From Membranipora membranacea (Eukaryota > Bryozoa > Gymnolaemata > Cheilostomatida > Membraniporidae), in the NCBI GenBank assembly GCA_914767715.1, contig OU612068.1, positions 19,282,001 through 19,346,000 on the forward strand: a stretch of 64,000 nucleotides of DNA. The letters run 5' to 3'. Shown here in pieces: positions 26,501-37,908 of this stretch (within the stretch, counting starts at the first letter, position 1; every line of letters starts with the position of its first letter). Below the pieces are notes generated by a model. That model saw only the letters and a list, made by a program, of their open reading frames with translations, was not told where the DNA came from and made no database searches. A program made the position numbers and the translations under genes.

Positions 26501-27932
26501 CTTGTGATAAACAGGAGCAGAAAGTGGTATCTTAAGAAAAATTACGGCGCAATAAGCCTTCAACCATAGGGAATATCTTGGCTCATGAGAATTTCCACAG
26601 AATAGGACATGAACTATCAACCCTTGAATTTTGCGGCCAGCAGCTCACAAGTTTCGGAGGCTCTGTGTTATTACAATGTTTGAGCGCTACAAATAATTTT
26701 TTAATGCTACGATGAGTGCCCAGGCATCCGCCAAAGCTTTTAGCACAGGCCCGCTGTAGATGGTGCAAGTCCAGTGGTTGAGTGCCCCACTGGGGCACTC
26801 AACCACTGGACTTGCACCGACTACAGGAGGCCTGTGGCCTTTAGTAAAGGTGATATTGTAAGAACCACCTTGTAAAACAGGTCAATATGAAATGAATTAC
26901 TTAGTATATGCCCATCTGGACATTACCGGCACATTCAACTACAGAGGTGAATAAGGCAGAGAAGTTTTGCGCAATCTGATTTTAATATTAAATGTTGCAA
27001 GCGTGATGGAGTTTCATTTATCTTGTCCTCTTTCATTTTTTATATTTTGCGATCTTTTCCGCATTGTATGTCAGTGATGGTAATAAATCTGTCCTTCCCT
27101 TGAGGATATCGCCTTGTTAAACTGCTGTTGGCGTTGATCTTATTGACACAAAACTATTTTAATAGATACAAATAATAGCCATTTTAGGTGAATTTATTGC
27201 GAAATGATAGATTTCAGTGACAACCCAGCTACTAATCATCATATCAGTTCTCACAAATCCTGCATAAACCGCTGTTTAGCTGTAAGGGAAAACTTTCTTT
27301 CCTACACGCACTCCCCCCTTGGCTTTAAAACTTAACCTGTTCTTTGTTAGCATTAAGTCTGACGTTATGACTTACCAAGGCGATTTCTCAGACCAGAAAA
27401 TGGTCTCGGATTGGTAACAGATGACTTTACTGACAGTACCAAGTTCTTCTGTATTTGTGGATCCAGAGAAGCCTGATACCACCTCCGGCACACAAGAGCA
27501 GCGTCCTTTCTGTCTGATACACTTAGGTATCGCATTATGTGTGTCACCATCTATATAAATGAAAGCTTCATATTTCTAATAGCTATTGTGTATGGGCAAT
27601 AATATATACACATGTTTAATTCCTAGTGACACGGAATGACTGTGTGATATCGCTGCAATAATTTGGCAGTTATTATTCCAGTAGGCTGTTAAGGTCAAAC
27701 TTTATTGGCATCATTTAATATACTACAATATTATGCGATATTAAATATGTTTATGGTCTCGATACCGATGTCTTACTATGCAGTAGTGTCAAGTTAGTTA
27801 ACGCAATGTTTGGTCAATCCTACTCACCTCAGCAGGCAGTTCATCAACACGAAGCTGTGCTGTGGTCTCATTAAGATAGTCATCATAGCTGGGAGGTGGC
27901 TCATCAAGGTCTCTGTGGACAAGAGCTGACAT
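23547..27932 (-). CDS. F-box and leucine-rich-repeat protein (FBXL family)
   Basis: Four exons in frame: 27828-27932, 27376-27550, 25605-25814 and 23547-25075, giving 672 aa. Residues about 31-70 are an F-box: LPAEMVTHIMRYLSVSDRKD followed by AALVCRRWYQ, the segment that binds SKP1 in SCF ubiquitin ligases. The remainder is leucine-rich repeats of the cysteine-containing FBXL type (for example LDVSQCRELTDQAIYALVAG, MSNCPKITDTSIENM). The last exon carries most of them in 1.5 kb of uninterrupted sequence. An unusual Cys/His-rich insertion (HDCSNDCRCGR) lies between LRRs near 24170-24195. The C-terminus is basic (GGKIKKKAFKK). The overall plan recalls the FBXL9/LRRC29 group, but I cannot confirm orthology. 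By family it should be a substrate-recognition subunit; its substrate is unknown. It is divergent from glomulin, 2.8 kb away. Confidence 0.88.
26739..26840. repeat. Foldback hairpin with 28-bp perfect arms
   Basis: GGTGCAAGTCCAGTGGTTGA... (26762-26789) is exactly reverse-complemented at 26791-26818 around a single base. Weaker pairing continues outward (CACAGGCC..CTGTAG against CTACAG..GGCCTGTG) to about 26739 and 26840. It lies in an intron of the F-box gene and is likely a small mobile foldback element. No clear target duplication was identified. Confidence 0.8.
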
Positions 27933-30702
27933 CTTGATTTTTAGTGGGAAGCCTCAGTCTAAAATATCATATGGATTTAATGCTTAGCTGTGCATTGTAG
28001 TGCTGATAGCTCAACAATCCATACCATGACTATATCAACTTTAATTTCAGCAGAGAGGTTTTGTAACATTCCAGGGTAAACGCTGGAGCCATAATCTCTT
28101 GGAGAAAAGGTGAAAGAGACCTGAAAATGATTTGCAAGAGTTTAAGAAGGTTTTGGGACCATGCTAACATTTACGCCAGCAAGTAACAGATCATTTTTCG
28201 CGTCTGTGGCTGACAATTCTTGAGCAATCTACCTATATGTATAAAGGAAAATCGATCATAATCAATCATGTGGAATTTGATAGAGTGAATTTTTTGACCA
28301 AAAAGGAGAGAGGCAAGACTAAAATAATAATAAATGCCCTGATTTGATAGACCAGACGATTTTAACTACATTGAGACACTTGATGTTTTGGACCTGCTTG
28401 TTACAATTTGTATAAGGCTCTGTAAACCAGAGATAATGTTTATTAAACCAAAGAATCTTCTATGATAAAACAGAAACATATTTCCCTCTTATCGAGGGTG
28501 AATTTAAGGTAGTGGTTCCTCCTCCAGCGTGAGCTGAGTTTAACACAATGAATAATTTTTCACAAGCTTTCCAATTACTGCATAACTTGTATGTCAACTT
28601 GACTCTTGACGGAGTCATCGCTGGTCGCTCGCTTAGAGCGGTGGAAAACAGCCAAATCAATAAAACTGACTTTTGGAATTAAGAACACTGGTAATGGTAC
28701 AATCTATTCCTAAAAAATACCTTGCCATCTGATGAATGTCTCACCAATGAACTCATTGGTCTCACCACTGGTCATTAATAACTACTTGACGATTCCCTGT
28801 AGGTGAATAATACACACTTAGTAGCAAATTCAACATATTACCTTAAACTCAATACCTTTTAATTATGGACTTTTTTACATTCATGATGAATTCAGTGCAC
28901 CAAGGAGTGCACACTGCACTCCAGTCATATTTATCAGGTAGTAACATGGCACCAGGGAGAATGGCACTGATGGCACTGTCTCTGTAACTTTTTGCCTCTA
29001 TATTAACTCACCATATATATACATGTGGCCACATGTATAATGTATGTAAGTATGTATATATATTATATATACACTTAGACTACTACTAGTAGCAGTTACT
29101 GCATAAAAAAGGAGCTTCTGAGTTGCCTATCAACCCTAACATGTGCCTGATTGTGTTCGTACAAATATTAAAGACTCTGCTACTTTCATAAAATCATGTC
29201 ACTACCATACATACCTGCTATAAGAAGAGGTGGACAGTGAATGGTGTCAATCATAAACATGTACCTTTCATCAGGCATTACATTCTTCTAGATGCAAGCA
29301 TTGGAATGGTTACTGAAGAGAAGTTGTAAAGGTAAGTCACATGACATGACTTATGATATTTATCTTGGAAAATTGTTTATCCTAACTATCGATAAGTTAC
29401 AGTAAAATTCTTGTCACCACAAAGACTTATTTTTAAAAGAAGGCGTGGCTTTCTCTTTCATAACAAAACATGACCAATGAATTGCTAGACATAACGCGCC
29501 ATATAACTTTATGCCACTAAATTGCAATCTTGTGTGCCATGCTTTATCCTGTCACTGTGGGGTATAACAAATCTGCCATAACAGACAGAGTTACACACCG
29601 AAGAAACTTTGATGATAGTGCTGAGTTGGTGTAAAAGGTGCTGAAGACTGACTGCTTCCTATCGTGTGGTTGAAGCAAATGCAGTAAGTAAGTAAAGAAT
29701 GAACTCTGATAATTAATAAATAGTCTTTTACAATGTATGATTGTTGGTCACTGCTGTTCAAAAGAATATTCATATATTATATATTAATAATAAATATTGT
29801 TATTTATTTATTAATTATGATGTTGACAATGACAGGCTTAATAGGAAATAATCTTCTTAGCTATACCCATGTGTAAGCTTAATTTAATTGGTTGCTAGAG
29901 GCTGGCCCTCCCATTTTTGGTAGATAGATATAACTTGGTCTTCTAGTGGTTAATGGATGGAGTCACAACGTGACTGCCTGACAGATTTCTGAGAGTAGTA
30001 CTCACACACACACAGGGGTCCCCAAAGAGAGGGTTGTGCTAAAATAGTGTCCGGTAAATGGCCATCCGCCTCACATCTCTGTAAAAGGGCCATCCGCTTA
30101 TGACAAATACCCATCCGGCAGTGCTAACAGGTCATCCATTTCATCTTGTATCAATCTCATAATGTCTCTGGCACAAACCCATCCAGAATTCTGCCGGATG
30201 TTCGCGTGGCATCCGGTTGTTGCCAAATAGGCATCCGGTTGGCACTCAGGCATCCGGATGGGTCTGTGGCTTGGATGATGAGTGTCTGTAACCCATCATC
30301 AGCTGTTACGAACCCATTAGCCTCCGTCAAATTTGTGGCCAAACATGTTTTACGCAACAGGATGCCTAATTGGCATCCGGCGGTTGTCCGAGTGCCTGTC
30401 GGCTATCTGGTAACCACCGGATGCCACGCGGACATCCGGCGGTTGCAAAATAGGCATCAGTATGGGTTCTTAGCGCAGCAAGAAGGGCGAGCCTGTATTC
30501 GCATGAAATGATTAGTCGCTTTCAAGAACCCTCTGAAAATACTTTGAAGTTGATGGGAGCTGAAGGTGGCTTTGGAGGTGAGGATAAGTGAACATCATCT
30601 TAATTTGAGCATTCTAACCACAATGTATGACACATCTGTATCAAAATAATGAATTCAGAGATCCAGGATCAATGGTAAACTTTCTTTACAGAAAATTGAG
30701 CG
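27933..30702. other. Divergent intergenic region between the F-box/LRR gene and glomulin
   Basis: About 2.8 kb that must contain both promoters. No gene is supported. It holds low-complexity TA runs near 29030-29070 and the CATCCGG foldback cluster at 30.1-30.5 kb. CTTTCTTTACAG ending near 30691 is a good splice acceptor just 5' of the glomulin ATG, so a 5'-UTR intron is possible. Confidence 0.5.
30104..30475. repeat. CATCCGG-rich foldback repeat
   Basis: At least eight CATCCGG or CCGGATG words occur on both strands within about 370 bp. The left part (CCGGATGTTCGCGTGGCATC, 30191-30210) is inverted in the right part (CCGGATGCCACGCGGACATC, about 30417-30436), so the block is an imperfect inverted repeat around about 30310. 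GC content is higher than the surroundings. The open frames on both strands here are consequences of the repeat rather than genes. Confidence 0.65.
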
Positions 30703-32415
30703 ATGGAAGGAGATGGCAAAGTTTCCGCATTGGTTTGCGATGCCGTAGAAGCTATTAATGAACAGAGTAAAGATGCTATATTAGCATCACTCACTGCAAA
30801 CCAACCAGTATTGAAGGAACAAGGATGGTCATTCTTGAGTAAACTCTCAGAAGCTGTACAGGATCTACAACTGACCACAGAGCAGATCCATGTCTATGAA
30901 AACATTCTCAACGCCTTGACAAACATTGGCAATGCAAAAGAGCTTACATTTGCGTTCCTGGAATCATGCGAAGTGTTCAAAGATTCTATGCTCTTCCACT
31001 CATCGGTTCAGTATTTGACAAAAACTATTTTGAAGTTGCCCGTCCACCAGAGGTCCTTAGATACACTCTCAGATAGTCTATATGGTCACGTAAGAGTGGC
31101 AAAATTCTCGACCAACAAACATACATTAGAGGAAGATGATGACACCCCCGATAAGCTGTATACTAAGAACGAAGAAGAGAATTCGGAAACGCTGATAATT
31201 GTACAGACACTGACTGATCACTTTGTAACTCCATTAGCTGATAGGAAGCACCTCACCACTGAGACAGCTAAGAAACAAGTGACAGAAGTTATTCTCAAGC
31301 TTCTCAATTATCCGCTATTGTTTGTCTTGTTTGATAAAGAAGATGATACAGATTTGGGTTGTACAGAAAAGCTTGTCAATGCTTTAGTTTCAATCAGCCC
31401 CACCATAAGTTCAGTCATATTTGACTCTACCTCCCTAATACCGAACACATTATTCACCATAGAGGAAATCGCAGAGGATCCGGTAACACTGGCTCGACAC
31501 TGTGGTGATAACGACATCGTTCTATCTGCAGTTGGTAACTTGGCATACTTAATATTTCAAGAGGGCCTAGTCAGGGACAGCATGCCTTCTGTTTACACAG
31601 GAACCTATAAGTTTGTTACTTTACTGCCAGCTCTATGTAACATGTACAGGCTTGCTGCTCATGATGTTGTAGCTTATAAAGCTATAAGGCTTCTCAGGTG
31701 TTTAGTCCTAATGATAGAAGACAACTCCCTGAACCATGATTTCCTGGACTCGTCCTCCGTCAGAGAAACTGTGCGATTTATGTTCTGGTGTATGCAGTTT
31801 AATGAGATGCTCACTGTTAGACAGACTGCAGCTAGATTGTTACCTCTTCTGATTTCAAAGCTCAACTACAAAGCGAGATTCCATCTTTTCAACTGGATAC
31901 TGGAAACTGAGAAAACCCCTGAAATACTGAGCTATGTCTACACGCTAATCAAAGACCTTGTACATGTGTGCTGGTCTCAGCCTAGCAACAGTTATGTGGA
32001 GGAATATAATGATCACTGTTTGAAATTGATGAGTAATATATTTAGCCCGCCTGATGGGGAAGAAGGCAACATAATCGCAGATCTAAACAAGATATCATCA
32101 GCATTGAACCTCGCTAGATATCTAGTTGCTAGAGATAAAAGACGTACTGCAGTATTCACAAGTGAGATGAAGCGATACATCGAGGAGTACATAAATCCAG
32201 TACACCATTGTCTAACATCCGAATTAGAAAATCTGAAACAGAGGCTCGAGCAGATAGACAGTGGAGAGTATCAGCCAATAGACGCATCGGTCAATATCGG
32301 GGGTGAAGTACTGGATAATAATATCGTTGTGGAGAGGGAAGCCACGGAGGGTATCATAGCTAAGATCAACTTGGTGCTTTACGTACATAGCTGCCTAACA
32401 GAGGCATTAAACTAG
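30703..32415 (+). CDS. GLMN: Glomulin (FKBP-associated protein; RBX1-binding CRL regulator)
   Basis: One uninterrupted 570-aa frame. Family glomulins are all-helical HEAT-like repeat proteins of about 590 aa that cap RBX1 and inhibit cullin-RING ligases. Matches to the family are clearest in the middle and C-terminal half: GNLAYLIFQEGLVRDSMPSV, CLVLMIEDNSLNHDFLD, KARFHLFNWILETEKTPEI, and SALNLARYLVARDK followed by YINPVHHCLTSELE. The start is the first in-frame ATG after a likely acceptor (TTTCTTTACAG, ending about 12 nt upstream). AATAAA motifs at 32646 and 32684 could end the message, inside the region facing the TBC1D31 stop. Vertebrate glomulin genes have many introns; this coding sequence has none, unlike its neighbours. 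Confidence 0.88.
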   Translation: MEGDGKVSALVCDAVEAINEQSKDAILASLTANQPVLKEQGWSFLSKLSEAVQDLQLTTEQIHVYENILNALTNIGNAKELTFAFLESCEVFKDSMLFHSSVQYLTKTILKLPVHQRSLDTLSDSLYGHVRVAKFSTNKHTLEEDDDTPDKLYTKNEEENSETLIIVQTLTDHFVTPLADRKHLTTETAKKQVTEVILKLLNYPLLFVLFDKEDDTDLGCTEKLVNALVSISPTISSVIFDSTSLIPNTLFTIEEIAEDPVTLARHCGDNDIVLSAVGNLAYLIFQEGLVRDSMPSVYTGTYKFVTLLPALCNMYRLAAHDVVAYKAIRLLRCLVLMIEDNSLNHDFLDSSSVRETVRFMFWCMQFNEMLTVRQTAARLLPLLISKLNYKARFHLFNWILETEKTPEILSYVYTLIKDLVHVCWSQPSNSYVEEYNDHCLKLMSNIFSPPDGEEGNIIADLNKISSALNLARYLVARDKRRTAVFTSEMKRYIEEYINPVHHCLTSELENLKQRLEQIDSGEYQPIDASVNIGGEVLDNNIVVEREATEGIIAKINLVLYVHSCLTEALN

Positions 32416-32926
32416 TCATAGGCACTTATCGTCAAGCGATGTAAGCAGATATTTATTTTCACCAAACATAAACAAGCCAAACGAAGAAGATATTGTGTGC
32501 CTAAACTAAGAAGAGCGATGAACAGTGACAACCTATCTATGTACATTTTGAGATCAGGGAAAACTGATAAGATTTTGTGGTGGAATCTAAAGTGGAAATG
32601 TGCATAGTAGTGCGAAAACTTATGAATTAGATGTGTGCGTGTACAAATAAATAGCAAGATTGAAAAATACATATAAATTGATAAATAAAATTCCAATAGA
32701 AGTTACATATAGCGAACAAATCAATATCAATATTATAAAATTTCTTAGCTGACAAACCATGAGCAAGGCAAAAAAAAACCGGAAGCTGGAAGACAAAATA
32801 TAACACACAATAAATATCACAATTTTTGAGTCCGTATTTATGGTGCTGAGTCTATTTCTCAGACTTATCAATGCTCACCATAATCCTTCGAATTATAAAG
32901 CCAGCTACTGTATATAGATTAGAGCC
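32416..32926. other. Convergent 3' regions of glomulin and TBC1D31
   Basis: About 510 bp between two stop codons. Plus-strand AATAAA motifs (32646, 32684) and a minus-strand one (TTTATT near 32452) suggest the two 3' UTRs may overlap. Nothing else is seen. Confidence 0.5.
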
Positions 32927-35900
32927 TTATCTCTTAGTCCAGGTGATCACATCATCAGATTTGAGTAACTCAATTTGCTCCTTCCTTATTCTGTCGATTT
33001 CATTCTGAGGGAAGTTCTACAAATTAAGCCAAAGGGAACTCTTGTTATTTGGAGATTTCATTGGAGTATTTGAAGGTTAAAAATTAGTAGGCCGCGAGTA
33101 TGCCATTTGCGAAAAAGCATGAGGATAGGATCTTAAAATCTCGGAATTCTATTTGTATCATGTGTATCATGACACAAACATAGATTCATCATTGTAATGC
33201 GTATCGAGCTTTGATAAGATGTGATGGCATAGAAATTTTGTCATCTCACAAAGAACGTCAAATTATATCAGATTCTGTGGTGCAACCTCAAATTAAAACA
33301 AACATACTAAATGATCTTTAAAAGTACATCCAGGTAACATTACCTGTTGTATTCTACGCATGAAACATTTGCATCCCTTATAGCTCACACAGATACTTCT
33401 ACAATTTATTCATTTAGCATTTTCAAAGTCACCCGTTTATAGTACGCTGTTTCTGGAAAAATTCCAGAGACCCCCTTAGTGCCAAAATAAATATATTTAT
33501 TCATATATATATATATATAATTAGTTATATATATCTCGCTTACCTTGACTCTCTGAGGGAATTTAGCGAGTAGCTGATATTGCCCCTTGTTGAGTGGACG
33601 GAATGGGTCTAGGCTGTTAGCTGGGTCCAGCTCTGCAGGTGTGGTTTTAATTACCTTGTATGTCTCTTTGATAACTTGAGCTACTCCTGTCCCATTGTGA
33701 TGCCTAGATGATAAATAATGATGATATCAATATACAAACGGATTAGATTTGAAAAAATCAGCATGTCAAAGGTACAGATAACAGTTTTCACTGCATTTGA
33801 TATGAACAAAACCATTTCAGACGTTCTTATGTCAAAATATGAGTAGTGGATTGTGTGCCATGCAATGACCAACCAGCAAAGTCAAGTATGAGGATAAACG
33901 TTAAAAAATTATTAAAAGCTACTTAGAAAGGGTCCAAAAACCTACAAAGACTGCTGGAACCAGTTATTGTCAATATGTTAGAAGTCATTAAAATGAGAGA
34001 ACTAGAGAAAAGGACATACTAGCTAAGTTTGATCAACCAACAAACTATTGATCATTTTTCACACATTCAGTTACCTGTAGAACTGCTTGAACTCCTCTAC
34101 TTCAAAGCAGTCGAGTAATGGTCCTCTGTTGACGAGTGTGTATGCCACTACTGCCAGCAGCATCCAGGAGGGTGAGTTAATCAGAATATGATCCCAGAAC
34201 TTCATCCACTCATTCCGCGGGAACACCTCAGAGAAGCCTGTCTGCAGCAGAGACCAGGCATATGTCTGTGTTGTCACCCTGTATTTGATGAAATGCTAAA
34301 ATAACAAAAATGTCATCTTATTACATGTGTGAGGGCAAGTATGTCTAGCAATCTACTGCCACTGTTACATTATCCCATCTAGAACAATAACAGTAACAGT
34401 ATGCATTTAAAGGCATGTATGACACGATAAACATTGCATCATTCTCTCCGCATGGAAACTTTTCTGTACTTGAAATATGGAGGCACAACTCTCATAGATA
34501 TCAACAGTTTTTTCTAATCAGACCAGGGAGTTTGGGCTGACCAAAACTCCCTGTTTAGACAATATTATATTACATGATGGTGTAAAGGATAATCCATTAG
34601 TCTAAGAAGACTGTGAGAACATGAGTCTGAGAAGCCACATCAAAAATCATTTTGCGATTAAAGTTCTTTAAACCTTTAGAAATTCCTTGAGACCCTTGAG
34701 TTAACATACCCTATAGGAGTTTAGTTTTCGGCGGCATTTAGGATTCGATTTTCGCCGTTGTTGCCTAGGTTGCGAAATTTAGTGTATCTTAAATTAAACT
34801 CACTCACCATAGTTTCATAAACAATGTACAATTATACAGGAATACACCTTTCCTATGCATTCAAGCTGGCGTGGCGTGGTGGTCTAAGTGTCTGCCTTGC
34901 ATTCAGATGGAGATTTATGCCCTGGGTTCGAATCCCAGCTTGGACATTTTTTTAAATTTTCACTAGTAAGCCTACTAGCGAAATTTAGTACTAGTGAAAT
35001 TTAGTACCAGGTCCGAAATTAAACTCTAGCTAAATTAAACTCCTATAGGGTATGCATAACGTTGCCTGGGGATAATTAAGGTCATCATACCTGAAACAGC
35101 TCCTTGTCGTGATAGGCGAACACATTCTCAATCAGAGACAGTACATTGAGTGGTGGATTGGGTATGAAGTCAAACCATTTCTGAGACCAGTTCAGCAGTA
35201 CAGTAGCCACAACCTCAAACGTAACCAGCTGGTTATTCTGCAGGAGTTTGACGAATGGGAAGGCGAGAGTCGGCAGGAATGTACATTCTACAGCTACAGG
35301 TGCCCAGTAGGCCACAGCTGATAAAAGCCGCTGAAACACTCTCAGAAGCTTCAAACTCCTGCAGAAATAAAAGAAAACTTCACTGTGTAGAATGATGGTG
35401 TGGATATGATGTGATTTGCATCGTATCGATGAGTGACATCTAGGCAGCGTGCATATAAACTTTATTTCTAAAAAATTTTTTGATAATGATTACCAGGCTA
35501 TGTATAACTCTGCTACCCTTCAGATTAGGGATATATGGTCAATATCCAGACCCCTGTCTTCTTGTTAAACGTTTGAATGCTTCTTATAAAGCTTGAACTT
35601 AAATGAGGACTGTAGTTGTTCTCTCATTGAATAAAGGCAGACAACTCCTTTTATATTTTTGATAATAGAACACAATGTATTTTGATTATTGCCAACCTAA
35701 AATAATATTGGACTCAATGAGAGGGGAAGTTAAAATATCTTACATATATGTGATATATGACAAGGAACTGAACTCACCTTATTGGGTAGATTTTTTGTAT
35801 GTCAGAATATGCCGGGTGAATTCCCTTGTCAAGGAGAGCTGCATAAGCCTCAAAGTTCTCAGGCAGTTTTAGTACTGTCTTCCAGATAAATGTGCGATAT

Positions 35901-37908
35901 TTCTCAGGAAATTCCCCATACTCTTTCAGGATCTCCCTTAGCTTTAGGTTGCTGAGGGTTTTACTGTTTTCCACTCTCTGAGCAATCATGTCTTTCAGTT
36001 TAGTGGCTGGTTTTTTGAACACTCTGGTAGTCTAAAATTGAGAAAACAAGAAAAAGGTGTTAGATTAATGAACAAATGAAGGCACATTGATTACCCTAAA
36101 AGAAAGTCAAGAGATGCTTGCTCAAGATAATGAAGACTCTGCCAGAATAGAGCAAGAGATCAGTTGCAACAGCCAAATATGAAATCAAATCTTTTCATTC
36201 AAGTCTTCCACTGGGTTATAAGATGTACCGAGAAAACTTTAACAAAAAAGTATGAGATATTTTAACGATTATTAATATCTCAAAGATAAAAGCAGAAGAA
36301 AGTCCTGCAGGTTTATTGGAAATACTTTTTTTTCGGGTAAATGAGATAATTTTGCAGGTATGTGTCGTGCCACAATTGTATAACTTTTTCGGATCTATTT
36401 TTCTGAAATCCAGTATAAGATGGCAGGACTTGGTCATGGATTCACCTGTTTGCGCTTAATACAAGTATACAGGGGCAATAATGACTTTGATTGCAGACGT
36501 CTCACCTTAGCAGCCGTATGTGTTGACTCAGTATCTTCGGAGCGACTAGCTAGTTTCCTCGACTCTACTTCCTGCTCCATGAGTATTCTTTTGAAGATGA
36601 CCTCCAGATCAAATACTGTGATATTACCACTATCCATCACACAAGCCAAGGTGCTCCCGCCCGCGGCACAACTTATCTGCAAAACATGCAAAGGTTGATA
36701 TAGCTTATGAATTCAAGTTGTAGGGTGGTTTATGATCAATCCTAAGCATTTTAATTCTGCTTTATCAAAGGGAGGGTGAGAAACAAAATTCTAAGACAGA
36801 GGAAAATAAAGACCTACCTGGACAACCTTATGCTCATATGTACCGATTGTCCATAGCTCCACACTGTTCTTCACATCAATAAACCTCAGCACTCCATTTG
36901 AACAAACGGCTGAAAATAAGTTTGGATAAATATTATGATGTTTAAGAATTCTAGGTACACCACTCTAGCAATTAACAATATAGTGTCAGGAAATGAATAA
37001 AAATTATAGAAAAATGTTATTGATTGAATGCTGCTAAATAATTACTATCTTGGCTTACCAATGACAGTTTCTTCAGGGTAAAGATGCTTCGGTAGATATT
37101 CCAGCTGCTTGATGTGTTTAGATTCTGTTGGTAGCTGTAGAACCCGCCGTATTCTCTGTGCAGAGATATCCCAGATGTGTATTACATTAGATTTTCCAGC
37201 AGAGGCAACACAGCTACCGTCATGATTACATGCAAAAGCCCTATATGTCACATCTAGTGACTGTGTACTCTTCAGTTCATGTATTAAATCCATGGTCTCT
37301 GCATCCCACACAAGAATAGAGTTATCTTTGAAGCATGTTAGGATTGAGTTGCTGTTTGGTATAAAAAAGGCTGTGATCAAATCGATATCCTTAGTGATAC
37401 TCAGCTTTCGCTTCCTCTCAAATGTGTCCAGATTCCAAAGGGAGGCTGTCTCGCTAGATGTTGTGAGTGCATAACGCTTAGATGAGTGGACAGATATACT
37501 GACAATAGATGATTCATGGCCCCTTAGACATGCCAGTTGTTCTTGTGTTTCTGTGTTGTAGCATCTCAATGAGTAATCAGTCAGACCTACGATAATGTCA
37601 GCCTTTCTTTTGAGGGATACAGCCAGACGACTGCATGGTACACTAAGATGTTTGATAAGATTGAACTTATTGCGGATAAGGTCAAACGTAAAAATATTTC
37701 CATGTATATCACCAGCGACGAGATTGTCACCTGAATCACTTGTCGCGACTTGAACAAATATAGCCTCTGATCTCTGCAGACATTCACCAAGAAATGTTGA
37801 GGGTGTCTTAATGCTATTCACAATCTCAAGAACTAATCCATTTGGCCCAACATCTGGCTTCTTGGAAAACAGTATACCAGCTTTCTTCTTCCTCACAAAA
37901 CACTGCAT
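32927..37908 (-). CDS. TBC1D31: TBC1 domain family member 31 (WD40 + TBC), short form
   Basis: Eight exons in frame: 37059-37908, 36818-36909, 36506-36676, 35778-36031, 35091-35358, 34075-34295, 33544-33703, 32927-33016, giving 701 aa. The N-terminal half is WD40-type repeats (SIVSISVHSSKRYALTTSSE, LWNLDTFERKRKL, CFKDNSILVWDAE). About residues 371-650 are the TBC domain (GEFPEKYRTFIWKTVLKLPE, LAFPFVKLLQNNQLVTFEVV, SLIENVFAYHDKELFQ). Vertebrate TBC1D31 is a centriolar-satellite/ciliary-base protein of about 1,060 aa. The canonical IxxDxxR and YxQ fingers of active RabGAPs are not evident, as in the vertebrate protein. Here the frame stops (TWTKR-TAA) at the start of the region that is a long coiled coil in vertebrates. 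A downstream continuation by alternative splicing cannot be excluded. The start Met precedes a short basic N-terminus. Confidence 0.9.
34705..35054. mobile_element. TIR element enclosing a tRNA-like unit
   Basis: CATACCCTATAGGAGTTTA at 34705-34723 is exactly reverse-complemented at 35036-35054, bounding 350 bp inside a TBC1D31 intron. Sub-terminal repeats of GAAATTTAGT..., and TTAAACT motifs lie inside both ends. The centre carries a tRNA-derived segment. The flanks (GAGTTAA / CATAACG) show no obvious target duplication. The structure suggests a non-autonomous DNA transposon that has captured, or evolved with, a SINE-like head. Its right end is only about 36 bp from a coding exon. Confidence 0.7.
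34873..34953 (+). ncRNA. tRNA-derived SINE-like head with Pol III A and B boxes
   Basis: A box TGGTCTAAGTG (34880-34890) fits the tRNA A-box consensus. B box GGTTCGAATCC (34925-34935) is perfect, in a CTGGG-TTCGAAT-CCCAG T-arm. A T7 run at 34947-34953 is a Pol III terminator. A GCATT.. anticodon-like loop is present, but the 7-bp acceptor stem (GGCGTGG against CTTGGAC) does not pair, so this is not a functional tRNA gene. Confidence 0.65.

Noticed and set aside
34860-34950. A functional tRNA gene
   Set aside because: A and B boxes and terminator are present, but the acceptor stem does not pair and the anticodon arm is irregular; the segment lies inside a TIR element.
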